22,296 nt of DNA from JBOGFI01 sp050743365 (lineage in GTDB: Bacteria > Actinomycetota > Acidimicrobiia > IMCC26256 > JACDBD01): the NCBI GenBank assembly GCA_050743365.1, contig JBOGFI010000168.1, forward strand, positions 1 through 22,296, written 5' to 3'. The position numbers and the translations under genes are program-made. The notes below the pieces were generated by a model. That model worked only from the letters and a program-made list of their open reading frames with translations. It ran no database searches and was not told the origin of the DNA. The first letter of the stretch is position 1; each line of letters opens with the position of its first letter. Shown piece after piece: positions 8,143-15,481 of the stretch.

Positions 8143-8434
8143 AACCGTTCAGGAACTCCTCCAGGGTCTTGGCCCGCAGGTCGGCCTCGACCATGGCGAG
8201 GGTTCGCTCGACCAGCATCGGGTCGTCGGGGCCGCAGTCGATCTCGTGCACGACGCGTCCGCTGCGCCCGTCGCGGATCCGCACGCCCGTCGACCCGAGG
8301 AGCCGCTTTCGGAGGCGGCCGAGGGCCAGCTCGCGTCGAACGCGCCGGACACCGAAGTCGAGGGCGAACCATCGCCGCCCCCGCACCGGCCCGAGGTCGG
8401 CCTCGAGACGAGCTCCAGCTCGCTCGCCGTTCAT
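8111..8434 (-). CDS. Conserved-position small protein of unknown function between folB and folK
   Basis: This 107-residue protein is not recognised. The ATG at 8434 shares a base with the folB stop (TGATG) and the end overlaps folK by 32 bases, so it is a real, coupled member of the folate operon. The N-terminal half is very basic (GVRRVRRELALGRLRKRLLGS). The middle, GVRIRDGRSGRVVHEIDCGPDD, looks like beta strands, and the C-terminus is a predicted amphipathic helix (VERTLAMVEADLRAKTLEEFLNGYGI). There is no signal peptide, membrane segment or metal motif. The frame is open further upstream into folB antisense-like sequence, but the ATG and overlap fix the start. A nucleic-acid-binding or accessory role is possible but unproven. 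Confidence 0.75.
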   Translation of the reverse strand: MNGERAGARLEADLGPVRGRRWFALDFGVRRVRRELALGRLRKRLLGSTGVRIRDGRSGRVVHEIDCGPDDPMLVERTLAMVEADLRAKTLEEFLNGYGIDPRRVPA

Positions 8435-8787
8435 CAGTGGCGGTCGATGCGCACGGCGACGTGGTCGACCATGGCCCGGACCGGAGGATGCAGCTTGCGC
8501 ACGGTGACGGTGACACTGCTCACGCGAGGATCGGCGCAGCACACCTCGGCGATTCGGCTGGCGAGCCGCTCGAGGAGGTGGTACCGCTCCGACTTCACCA
8601 CCCGGCTCACCGCCTCGGCGACGGCGGAGTAATCGACCGTGTCGTCGAGCGCGTCGCTCTCGCCGGGGCGCGACAGGTCGACGCCGAGCTCGATGTCGAC
8701 CTCGAACGGCTGCGGCCGTGCCTGCTCCTCGGGCAGGGCGCCGTGCACCCCGAGCTCTTGGAGCCCGGCGATGACGATGCGGTCCAT
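8434..8787 (-). CDS. folB: Dihydroneopterin aldolase
   Basis: This 117-residue enzyme cleaves 7,8-dihydroneopterin to 6-hydroxymethyl-dihydropterin and glycolaldehyde. Aligned by eye to the S. aureus enzyme, the pterin-binding glutamate is E21 (in GVHGALPEE), the conserved tyrosine is Y53 (DTVDYSAV) and the catalytic lysine is K98 (VTVRKLHPP). The LLERLASRIAEV helix is also typical. It normally forms an octamer. The start is ATG at 8787, 19 bp after the stop of the phosphatase-like gene, with a GGGGAA stretch upstream. Its stop overlaps the next small gene by one base. It acts just before FolK in the pathway. Confidence 0.96.
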   Translation of the reverse strand: MDRIVIAGLQELGVHGALPEEQARPQPFEVDIELGVDLSRPGESDALDDTVDYSAVAEAVSRVVKSERYHLLERLASRIAEVCCADPRVSSVTVTVRKLHPPVRAMVDHVAVRIDRH

Positions 8788-8806
8788 CAGAGCCGTTCCC
8801 CGGCCA

Positions 8807-9322
8807 TTACCCGGTGCGCAGGATCTTCTCGTCGAGCGTGACGGCCACGACCTCGCGCCCGACCGACCCCAGCTGACGGCTCGTGAGCCGCTCGAGGATC
8901 ACGATCGCGTGCGGGCCCTCGGTCACCAGCCCGGCGTAGAGGAGGTAGCCGGCCATCACTCCCAGGATGCGGTCGCCGAACTCCTCGTGGTGGACGAGCA
9001 CCCGCTCGGTGGGAGCGTCGAGCCAGCCGGCGATGGTCGCGTAGATCTCCCCCAGCCGGTCGCCCAGCTCGTCGTGCCGGCCGAGCGGGCGGTGCTCGTA
9101 GGCGATCCCGGCCTCCTCGTACGCGTGAAGGTTGTGGGGCGAGTCGAGCAGCGAGAGCACGTGCGTGAAGCCGTGGCCGCCGAGCCAGATGAGCTCCTCC
9201 TGCCGGCGCACCTTGCGGTGGTTGCGCGCGAAGCCGCCCGGGCGCTCGGAGGCAGCCAGGCGGTCCTTGATGATCCAGCAAAAGAACCGGGGCTCGAGGC
9301 CCTGGGCCCAGCGCCCCCTCAC
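8807..9322 (-). CDS. Dual-specificity-phosphatase-like protein with catalytic Cys replaced by His (pseudophosphatase)
   Basis: This 171-residue protein has the layout of small dual-specificity phosphatases. It begins with a strand and loop (RFFCWIIKDRLAASERPG, residues 12-29). GFTHVLSLLDSP (51-62) then corresponds to the usual GI..VL.L segment, and YEEAGIAYEHRPLGRHDE (68-85) carries the acid-loop aspartate region. The P-loop follows at residues 111-118. The family P-loop is HCxxxxxR. Here it reads HHEEFGDR, so the nucleophilic cysteine is histidine (H112) while the arginine (R118) remains. A helical C-terminus follows. The start is GTG at 9322, overlapping the folP stop by four bases. It lies between folP and folB and is probably a binding or regulatory protein rather than a phosphatase. 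The fold call is by eye. Confidence 0.7.
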   Translation of the reverse strand: MRGRWAQGLEPRFFCWIIKDRLAASERPGGFARNHRKVRRQEELIWLGGHGFTHVLSLLDSPHNLHAYEEAGIAYEHRPLGRHDELGDRLGEIYATIAGWLDAPTERVLVHHEEFGDRILGVMAGYLLYAGLVTEGPHAIVILERLTSRQLGSVGREVVAVTLDEKILRTG

Positions 9323-10170
9323 GCGGCATCCTCGGCGGTGCGCAGCGCCTCGAGGAGCCGAACCGCGTGGGCGGCGGGGCGCGCCTCGTGGACCCTCACG
9401 ATGCTCGCCCCGCGGTCGAGTGCCCAGACGACGGTGGCCAGCGTGCCTTCCTCCCGTTCCTCCGTGGGCAGACCGCCGTCGTCGCCGGCCAGGAGCGCGC
9501 CGATGAACCGCTTCCGCGACGTGCCCACTGCCACCGGCACCGCCACCCGGTCCACGAGCTCAGGAAGGCGCGCGAGCAGCTCCAGGTTCTGGCGGATCGT
9601 CTTCCCGAAGCCGATGCCCGGGTCGGCGGCAAGCGCCGCGTCGGTGATCCCCGCGGCGCGAGCGGCGTCCAGACGCTCGACGAGGAACGCGGTCACCTCG
9701 TTCACGACGTCGGTGTAGCGCGGGTCGCGCTGCATGGTGCGGGGCTCACCAAGCATGTGCATCGCGACGTATCCGGCGCCGGCACGCCCCGTGATCGCGA
9801 GGATGTCGGGATCGAACCGGCCGGCGGACACGTCGTTGACCACGGTGGCGCCGGCGTCGAGCGCGGCTCGCGCGACGACCGCCTTGGTGGTGTCGATGCT
9901 CACGGGCACGCCCGCCTCGCCGGCGAGGCGCGCGACCACCGGGACCACCCGGCGCTGCTCCTCCTCGGCGGGTACCGGCTCGGCGCCGGGCCGAGTCGAC
10001 TCGCCGCCCACATCGAGGAGGTCGGCGCCGGCGGCGGCGAGCTCGAGGCCGTGAGCGGCGGCGGCGCCGGGGTCGAGGAAGCGTCCGCCGTCCGAGAACG
10101 AGTCCGGTGTCACATTGACAACTCCCATCACCGCCGGACGCGCGCCACAGAGAGCCGGCCACTCGAACAC
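9319..10170 (-). CDS. folP: Dihydropteroate synthase
   Basis: This 283-residue TIM-barrel enzyme, the sulfonamide target, joins p-aminobenzoate to dihydropterin pyrophosphate. All signatures are present: VMGVVNVTPDSFSDGG (residues 14-29), GADLLDVGGESTRPGA, VSIDTTKAVVARAAL, VVNDVSAG, AMHMLGEPRTMQ, DPGIGFGKT, GTSRKRFIG and the C-terminal VRVHEA. The start is GTG at 10170, after a 132-bp spacer from folE that is rich in inverted repeats. The stop overlaps the next gene by four bases. The order folE, folP, folB, folK follows the usual actinobacterial cluster, apart from the two small insertions. Confidence 0.97.
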   Translation of the reverse strand: MFEWPALCGARPAVMGVVNVTPDSFSDGGRFLDPGAAAAHGLELAAAGADLLDVGGESTRPGAEPVPAEEEQRRVVPVVARLAGEAGVPVSIDTTKAVVARAALDAGATVVNDVSAGRFDPDILAITGRAGAGYVAMHMLGEPRTMQRDPRYTDVVNEVTAFLVERLDAARAAGITDAALAADPGIGFGKTIRQNLELLARLPELVDRVAVPVAVGTSRKRFIGALLAGDDGGLPTEEREEGTLATVVWALDRGASIVRVHEARPAAHAVRLLEALRTAEDAA

Positions 10171-10200
10171 GGGGCGAAGCGTACCGTCGCCTCCGACGCG

Positions 10201-10288
10201 CGGCTCCCGGCGCCCGAGCGCCGGCAGGATTGCGCGGGAGCGGCGAGCGTCCCGAAGGGCGGGCGCCGGGTATCCCGGCGCCCGAGCG
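10201..10288. repeat. Two GC-rich inverted repeats sharing a 16-bp direct repeat in the folE-folP spacer
   Basis: A perfect hairpin occurs at 10261-10283: a 10-bp stem (GGGCGCCGGG with its complement) and a 3-nt loop. A second perfect hairpin lies at 10207-10224, with a 7-bp stem (CCGGCGC) and a 4-nt loop. The 16-mer TCCCGGCGCCCGAGCG occurs at both 10205-10220 and 10273-10288. There is no T-rich tail on either strand, so this is not a typical Rho-independent terminator. It fills the largest gap of the operon and could be an mRNA processing, stabilising or attenuating structure. Confidence 0.6.
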
Positions 10289-10302
10289 AGTGCGACCAGG
10301 AG

Positions 10303-10929
10303 TTAGAGGCGCCGGCCGGGATGGCCGATGAAGCTCATGGCCTCGGCCCGCGTCGCAGGGTTGTCCTTGAACATTCCCCGCACCGCCGAGGTCACGGTCA
10401 GGGAGCCAGGCTTCTTCGCGCCTCGCATCGTCATGCACAGGTGCTCGGCCTCGATGACCACGAACACGTCCGGCGTGAGCTGCCTGACCAGAGCATCGGC
10501 GATCTGAGTCGTCAGTCGCTCCTGGACCTGCGGCCGGCGGGCGAAGCCGTCGACGAGACGAGCGATCTTCGACAGCCCGGTGATGCGCCCGTTCTCGTCA
10601 GGGATGTACGCGACGTGTGCACGACCACTGAACGGGACGAGGTGGTGCTCGCAATGGCTCGTCAGAGGAATGTCCTTCACCATGACCATCTCGTCGTGGT
10701 CTTCCTCGAAGGTCGTGACGAGATGGCAAGAAGGATCGTCGTGGAGCCCGCCGAAGATCTCCTCGTACATCTCGGCGACGCGGCGCGGCGTGTAGCGCAG
10801 GCCCTCGCGGTCGGGGTCCTCACCGATGGCCTCGAGGATCTCGCGCACAGCCCGCTCGATGCGGGGCTTGTCGACACTGCTCCCCGGCTCGCGCTCGCCC
10901 GGGACGGCGCGCAAGTTCGGGTCCGTCAC
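10303..10929 (-). CDS. folE: GTP cyclohydrolase I (FolE type IA)
   Basis: This 208-residue enzyme converts GTP to 7,8-dihydroneopterin triphosphate, the first step of folate synthesis. It shows REGLRYTPRRVAEMYEEIF, the zinc and active-site segment SHCEHHLVPFSGRAHVAYIP, GLSKIARLVDGFARRPQVQERLT and EAEHLCMTMRGAKKPGS with the third zinc ligand cysteine, ending in RGMF. The length and motifs match the zinc-dependent FolE1 class. The start is GTG at 10929, overlapping the ftsH stop by four bases (GTGA). A 132-bp spacer with hairpins follows before folP. Confidence 0.98.
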   Translation of the reverse strand: MTDPNLRAVPGEREPGSSVDKPRIERAVREILEAIGEDPDREGLRYTPRRVAEMYEEIFGGLHDDPSCHLVTTFEEDHDEMVMVKDIPLTSHCEHHLVPFSGRAHVAYIPDENGRITGLSKIARLVDGFARRPQVQERLTTQIADALVRQLTPDVFVVIEAEHLCMTMRGAKKPGSLTVTSAVRGMFKDNPATRAEAMSFIGHPGRRL

Positions 10930-12821
10930 GGCTTGGGTCTCCGGCCCTGGGGCGTGGTGTCGGTGGCAGCGACCGAGGCGGCCCGCCCGGTGCCGGATTC
11001 GGGGATCGCCGTCCAGGGCTGCACCGCGCTGAAGATCTCCATCACGCGGTCGGTCTCGAGTGTCTCGTTCGCGACCAGCTCGCCAGCGAGGTGATCGAGG
11101 ACCGCACGGTTCGTGTGCAGGATTTCGTGTGCCTTTTCGTGCGCGGACTCGATGAGCCGGCGTACCTCGGCGTCGATGGTCGCGGCGATCTCGTCGGAGT
11201 AGTCGGGGGTATTCGCCAGGTCGCGGCCGAGGAAGACCTCCCCGCGCGGCTGACCGAAGCGGAGGGGCCCCAACGTCTCGCTCATACCGAACTCCATCAC
11301 CATCTGGCGGGCGATGCCGGTGGCCCGCTCGATGTCGTTCTGGGCGCCGGTGGTCGGGTCGGAGAAGATCAGCTCCTCGGCGGTCCGGCCCCCGAGCAGC
11401 ATGGCGAGCTCGTCGACGAGCTCGCTGCGGGTGACGAGGAACCGGTCCTCCAGCGGCAGGGTGAGCGTGTACCCGAGCGCCCGGCCCCTCGGGATGATCG
11501 ACACCTTGTGGACGGGGTCGGTGTTCGGCAGCGCGTGCGACACGAGCGCGTGCCCGCCCTCGTGGTAGGCGATCACCCGCTTCTCCCGGTCGGAGATGAG
11601 ACGGCTCTTGCGCTCGGGGCCCGCCATCACCCGGTCGATGGCCTCCTCGAGCTGGTGGGTGCCGATCAGCTTGAGGTCGAACCGGGCCGCCAGCAACGCC
11701 GCCTCGTTCATGACGTTGGCGAGGTCCGCCCCGGTGAAGCCGGGCGTGCGGCGTGCGATCAGATCCAGGTCGACGCCCTCGGCCAGCGGCTTGCTCCGCG
11801 CGTGCACCTCGAGGATCGCCTTGCGGCCCTCGCGGTCGGGACGGTCGACCACGATCTGGCGGTCGAAGCGGCCGGGGCGCAGCAGGGCGGGGTCGAGGAT
11901 GTCGGGGCGGTTGGTGGCGGCGATCAGGATCACACCCGTCTTCTGGTCGAAGCCGTCCATCTCGACGAGCATCTGGTTGAGCGTCTGCTCACGCTCGTCG
12001 TGGCCGCCGCCGAGGCCGGCACCACGGTGGCGTCCGACCGCGTCGATCTCGTCGACGAACACGATGGCAGGGGCAGCCGACTTGGCCTGCTCGAAGAGGT
12101 CGCGAACCCGTGACGCGCCGACGCCCACGAACATCTCGACGAAGTCCGACCCGCTGATCGAGAAGAACGGGACGCCCGCCTCGCCGGCGACCGCCTTGGC
12201 GAGCAGCGTCTTGCCGGTGCCGGGCGGCCCGTAGAGCAGCACGCCCTTCGGGATCTTGGCGCCGATGTCGTGGAACTTGGACGGCGCCTCCAGGAAGTCC
12301 TTGATCTCCTCGAGCTCCTCGACCGCCTCGTCGAGACCGGCGACGTCGGCGAACGTCGTCTTGGGCTGGTCCTTCGACACGGCCTTGGCCCGGGACTTCC
12401 CGAACCTCATCACTCGGCTGCCGCCGCCCTGCACCTGGTTCAGGAAGAAGAGGACGATCACCACGACGATGGCGATGGGCGCCAGGTTCAGCAGGAAGTC
12501 GAGCCAGGGGTTCCCCCGCTGGGCGTCGACCCCGAACTTCTCTACGTCGGCGTCGCGGATCTGATCGGTGATCTCGTCGGTGTACTCCTCGGGGAACTTC
12601 ACCTCGTACTTGGTGCCGTCGGTGAGCTCGCCCTTGATCTTGTGATCGCGGTCCAGGAGCGTCGCCTCGGCCACGCCGCGGTCGTCGAGCTCGTCGGAGA
12701 ACCGGTTGAGGTCGAGCCGCTTCCGGTCGTTCCCGGGCCGGAGGAGCAGCTGCCAGACGAGGACGCCGCCGACCAGGACGACGACGGCGTAGATGATGAT
12801 GCTCCGGCGAGCCTTACGCAC
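10926..12821 (-). CDS. ftsH: ATP-dependent zinc metalloprotease FtsH
   Basis: This 631-residue membrane-anchored AAA+ protease removes misassembled membrane proteins and short-lived regulators. It has membrane segments at about residues 8-27 and 108-128 with an extracytoplasmic domain between them, then the AAA domain: Walker A GPPGTGKT at 198-205, Walker B VFVDEID at 254-260, the pore loop FVGVGASRVRDLF and the second region of homology from about 303 (TNRPDILDPALLRPGRF). The protease domain has HEGGH at 420-424, where most family members have HEAGH, and the third zinc ligand D496 in GAQNDIERAT. The start is GTG at 12821 with GGGAG five bases upstream. It forms hexamers and lies between hpt and folE as in mycobacteria. 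Confidence 0.98.
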   Translation of the reverse strand: MRKARRSIIIYAVVVLVGGVLVWQLLLRPGNDRKRLDLNRFSDELDDRGVAEATLLDRDHKIKGELTDGTKYEVKFPEEYTDEITDQIRDADVEKFGVDAQRGNPWLDFLLNLAPIAIVVVIVLFFLNQVQGGGSRVMRFGKSRAKAVSKDQPKTTFADVAGLDEAVEELEEIKDFLEAPSKFHDIGAKIPKGVLLYGPPGTGKTLLAKAVAGEAGVPFFSISGSDFVEMFVGVGASRVRDLFEQAKSAAPAIVFVDEIDAVGRHRGAGLGGGHDEREQTLNQMLVEMDGFDQKTGVILIAATNRPDILDPALLRPGRFDRQIVVDRPDREGRKAILEVHARSKPLAEGVDLDLIARRTPGFTGADLANVMNEAALLAARFDLKLIGTHQLEEAIDRVMAGPERKSRLISDREKRVIAYHEGGHALVSHALPNTDPVHKVSIIPRGRALGYTLTLPLEDRFLVTRSELVDELAMLLGGRTAEELIFSDPTTGAQNDIERATGIARQMVMEFGMSETLGPLRFGQPRGEVFLGRDLANTPDYSDEIAATIDAEVRRLIESAHEKAHEILHTNRAVLDHLAGELVANETLETDRVMEIFSAVQPWTAIPESGTGRAASVAATDTTPQGRRPKP

Positions 12822-12853
12822 GCGTTCTCCCGGCGACAGGCGGGGCTTCCAGG

Positions 12854-13393
12854 CTACCCGGGGACGGGCCCTCGGTACTCCGCGATGTACGGCAGGTTGC
12901 GGTACCGCTCGTCGATGTCGAGGCCGTAGCCGACGACGAAGTCGGGCGGGATCCGGAAGCCGACGTATTTCAGGTCGGGATCGACCTTCTGGAGCCCTTC
13001 CTTGAGGAGGAGTGCGCAGACCTCGAGCGATGCCGGACCCCGCGCGGCGAGGTTCTTCCGCAGGTAGGCGAGGGTGAGCCCGGAGTCCACGATGTCCTCC
13101 ACGATCACGACGTGGCGGTCGGTGAGATCGAGGTCGAGGTCCATCAGGATCCGCACGACGCCGCTGGTGCTGGTGGCCGAGCCGTAGGACGCAACCGCCA
13201 TGAAGTCGAACTCGACCGGCAGGTCGATGGCCCGGGCGAGGTCGCTCATGAACATGAACGCTCCCTTGAGCACTCCCACCAGGAGGGGCGGCCGGGCGGC
13301 GTAGTCGGAGGACAGCTCCTTCCCGAGCTCGGCGACCCGCTGCTGGAGCTCCTCGGCGCCGACCACGACCCTGCCCAGGTGCGGGTCGTTCAA
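12854..13393 (-). CDS. hpt: Hypoxanthine phosphoribosyltransferase
   Basis: This purine-salvage enzyme converts hypoxanthine or guanine and PRPP to IMP or GMP. It has GVLKGAFMFMSDLARAI, the PRPP-binding loop VIVEDIVDSGLTL, the LLLKEG strand and VGYGLDIDERYRNLPYIA. I place the start at TTG 13393, giving 179 residues, the usual length. The in-frame sequence upstream has no other start codon before it runs into tilS antisense-like sequence. A GGAG lies eight bases before the TTG. A GTG nine codons downstream is an alternative but would trim the N-terminus. The gap from tilS is 22 bp. The tilS-hpt-ftsH order is widely conserved in bacteria. Confidence 0.92.
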   Translation of the reverse strand: MNDPHLGRVVVGAEELQQRVAELGKELSSDYAARPPLLVGVLKGAFMFMSDLARAIDLPVEFDFMAVASYGSATSTSGVVRILMDLDLDLTDRHVVIVEDIVDSGLTLAYLRKNLAARGPASLEVCALLLKEGLQKVDPDLKYVGFRIPPDFVVGYGLDIDERYRNLPYIAEYRGPVPG

Positions 13394-13400
13394 GTCACCT

Positions 13401-13436
13401 GCTCCGCTCCGGCCTTCATGGGTCGCTCCGCTCCGG
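13401..13436. repeat. 12-bp direct repeat at the tilS-hpt junction
   Basis: GCTCCGCTCCGG occurs at 13401-13412 and again at 13425-13436, 24 bp apart, and a weaker third copy (CTCCGCTCCG) lies near 13461. On the minus strand these are GGAGCGGAG stretches. The downstream copy serves as the ribosome-binding region of hpt and the other lies in the last codons of tilS. This may be local slippage or duplication of a Shine-Dalgarno-like segment. Confidence 0.5.
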
Positions 13437-14693
13437 CGTCCCGCTCGTCCGAGCACGCCTCCGCTCCGCGGTGATCCAGAGGAACCGGCGGGTTCGGGGC
13501 GCGACTCGGGCGCCGCCGGCGACACGGTAGCCGACGTCCCAAATCGGCTCGCCGGTCGCGAGCGAGTGCAGCACGCACCGGCGGGTGCGCGGGCTCCGGA
13601 GCAGGATGCCCTGCCGGCCGGCGGCGTCGGCGTCCACCACACAGGCCCAGCGGCCGTCGGGCCACCGAACGGGCGCTTCGCGCTCGACCCACGACTCGAG
13701 TTGCAGTCCAGCGCCCGAGGCCGAGCCGGGGAGCGGAACGAGTACGGCGTGTCGGGGCGATCGCGCCGATGCCTCGACGCGCAGCTCACCGGCGCGGCGC
13801 GCCACGCGCCGGCCGCCGGCGAGGTCCACGGCTGCCCGCTCGTGCCGGGCCACCGCCAGCACCGCGTCCACCTCGTCGAGGGACGGTGGGGGCGGGCCCA
13901 GCCAGCGCCGTACGGCCCGGCGGGCCAGCGCAGGGTCGAGAGCAGCCAGCTCGCGCGCGCGGGCCCGACCACCAAGCGGCCATGCATCGCCGGCGAGCTC
14001 GTCGAGCAGGTTCGACTCGGCCCGCAGCACCCCGGCCTGCCGTGCGAGCACCGGCGTGAGATCGCGGCCCCCGGCTCGTTCGAGCGCGGGGATCACCTCA
14101 CGGCGCAGCCACACGCGACGGAAGGCGGGGTCGTCGTTCATCGGATCGCGCAGGGGCATGAGGCCGAGGCGAGCACAGATCTCCGCGGTGTCGGCTCGGC
14201 GCAGGGCGAGGAGCGGGCGGACGATGCGCCCACGACGCGGCGGCATTCCACCGAGCCCGGCGGTGGCACCACCGCGCAGCAGGTTCAGCAGCACGGTCTC
14301 GGCCTGGTCGTCGGCAGTGTGCCCGAGGAGCACGGCGCCGGCACCGAGCCCGGCGCGCACCTCCTCCAGCGCGGCGTAGCGGGCCTCGCGCGCTCGTGCC
14401 TCGAGATTGGGCCCGGGACCGACCGTGACCATCGCGGATCGGAACGGCGCGCCGAGACGTTCGGCGAGGGAGGCCACGAGCGCCGCCTCGTGGCGGCTCT
14501 CCGGGCGCAGGCCGTGGTCGACGTGCACCGCCACGGGGAGGAGCGCGGCGTCGACCGCCAGCGCGAGAAGCGCCAGCGAGTCGGGGCCGCCGGAGCAGGC
14601 CACAAGGACGGGCGGGTCGAGGGCGTGCAGCTCGTCGAGGCGCTCTCGCCACGGCGCCAGCGCGTGCCTGCTCGGCGGGCGCCCGACCGTCAC
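13416..14693 (-). CDS. tilS: tRNA(Ile)-lysidine synthase with shortened C-terminal domain
   Basis: This 425-residue N-type ATP pyrophosphatase modifies C34 of tRNA-Ile(CAU) to lysidine so that it reads AUA. It has the PP-loop CSGGPDS at residues 33-39, VHVDHGLRPESR, the LLGHTADDQAETVLLNLLRGG active-site segment, the RPLL linker and the DPMNDDPAFRRVWLRREVIP substrate region. A helical middle domain follows. Near the C-terminus the sequence goes from ILLRSPRTRR directly to GEPIWDVGYRVAGGARV and RRFLWIT. The usual PGDRF...GGHKK...F block that separates these in many TilS proteins is missing. The start is GTG at 14693, overlapping the response regulator stop by four bases. The remaining core looks functional. 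Confidence 0.93.
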   Translation of the reverse strand: MTVGRPPSRHALAPWRERLDELHALDPPVLVACSGGPDSLALLALAVDAALLPVAVHVDHGLRPESRHEAALVASLAERLGAPFRSAMVTVGPGPNLEARAREARYAALEEVRAGLGAGAVLLGHTADDQAETVLLNLLRGGATAGLGGMPPRRGRIVRPLLALRRADTAEICARLGLMPLRDPMNDDPAFRRVWLRREVIPALERAGGRDLTPVLARQAGVLRAESNLLDELAGDAWPLGGRARARELAALDPALARRAVRRWLGPPPPSLDEVDAVLAVARHERAAVDLAGGRRVARRAGELRVEASARSPRHAVLVPLPGSASGAGLQLESWVEREAPVRWPDGRWACVVDADAAGRQGILLRSPRTRRCVLHSLATGEPIWDVGYRVAGGARVAPRTRRFLWITAERRRARTSGTPERSDP

Positions 14694-15466
14694 CGCGGTG
14701 CCTCGCCATGGTCCGGGCCGAGCAGAGCACCCTGGCGCAGGAGCGCGAGCAGCTCGTTCGTGCCCTTGAGGCCGAGCCGGCGGGAGGCGCGGCGCACGCT
14801 CGCGTAGACGTTGCTGCGGCTCATACCCAGCTGCTGCGCGACCGCAGTGACCGGCGTCCGGGTGGCGAGGGCCTCCAGGAGCTGCCTCTGCTTCGCCGTC
14901 AGGTCGCCCAGCTTGTCGCGCGCCTGGCGTAGTCGCGGCGACGGGCTCGACGCCGTCGGGGCGTGCTCGAGACGCGTGAGCCGCACACGTGGCTCCACGA
15001 CGGGAGGCCGGTCGCTAGCCGAGCGCTCCCGCCGAGCGAGCTCCTCGAGCGAGGCGGCCTGCACGCGCCGGCGCTGCTCGCGCTCGGGCGGTGCCGACGG
15101 GTCGAGCGCGGCTTCGAGGGCGTCTACGAGGTACTGCGGGTCGAACGGCTTCGTGATATAGCGCAACGCGCCTTCGACGCCGCCCCGCAACCGCTGCTCT
15201 GACTCAGCGCGCGCGGTGACCATGAACACGGGAATGGCGGAGAGGTCGTGGTCGGTGCCGGCCTTGAGCTCCTCGAGCACCGCCCAACCGTCGACGTCGG
15301 GCATCATCACGTCGAGGAATATCGCGTCGGGCCGCTCGCGGCGGACTGCCGCGAGGGCCTCGGCGCCGTCGCGGGCGGCAGCGACCCGGTGGCCGGCAAC
15401 CTCCAGGTTGACCCGGATCAGCTCGACGATGTCGGGTTCGTCGTCGACGACGAGGACGAGTGCCAT
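14690..15466 (-). CDS. Orphan response regulator: receiver domain plus C-terminal helix-turn-helix
   Basis: This 258-residue cytoplasmic regulator has a complete receiver domain: acidic pair D8-D9, phosphoacceptor D52 (FLDVMMPD), T84 and K106 (ITKPFDP). A charged linker of about 60 residues follows. The C-terminal domain (about 188-250) reads LTAKQRQLLEALATRTPVTAVAQQLGMSRSNVYASVRRASRRLG, a LuxR/sigma-4-like helix-turn-helix, so it probably binds DNA. No histidine kinase is encoded nearby. The start is ATG at 15466 with GAAGAAGG directly upstream, and its stop overlaps tilS. Its signal and targets are unknown; the operon suggests a housekeeping or growth-linked role. Confidence 0.9.
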   Translation of the reverse strand: MALVLVVDDEPDIVELIRVNLEVAGHRVAAARDGAEALAAVRRERPDAIFLDVMMPDVDGWAVLEELKAGTDHDLSAIPVFMVTARAESEQRLRGGVEGALRYITKPFDPQYLVDALEAALDPSAPPEREQRRRVQAASLEELARRERSASDRPPVVEPRVRLTRLEHAPTASSPSPRLRQARDKLGDLTAKQRQLLEALATRTPVTAVAQQLGMSRSNVYASVRRASRRLGLKGTNELLALLRQGALLGPDHGEAPR

Positions 15467-15481
15467 CCTTCTTCGCTCACG

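Noticed and set aside
10261..10283. Hairpin considered as a Rho-independent terminator after folE
   Set aside because: There is no T-rich tract on either side and the next gene belongs to the same pathway.
9367..11094. Long plus-strand open frame opposite folP, folE and the end of ftsH
   Set aside because: It is antisense to conserved enzymes and lacks recognisable motifs; such frames are expected at this GC content.
699..13433. 12-mer GTCGCTCCGCTC shared by the lysS-epimerase gap (699-710) and the tilS-hpt junction (13422-13433)
   Set aside because: A shared 12-mer in 22 kb of GC-biased sequence is expected by chance, and both copies simply resemble purine-rich ribosome-binding regions on the minus strand.
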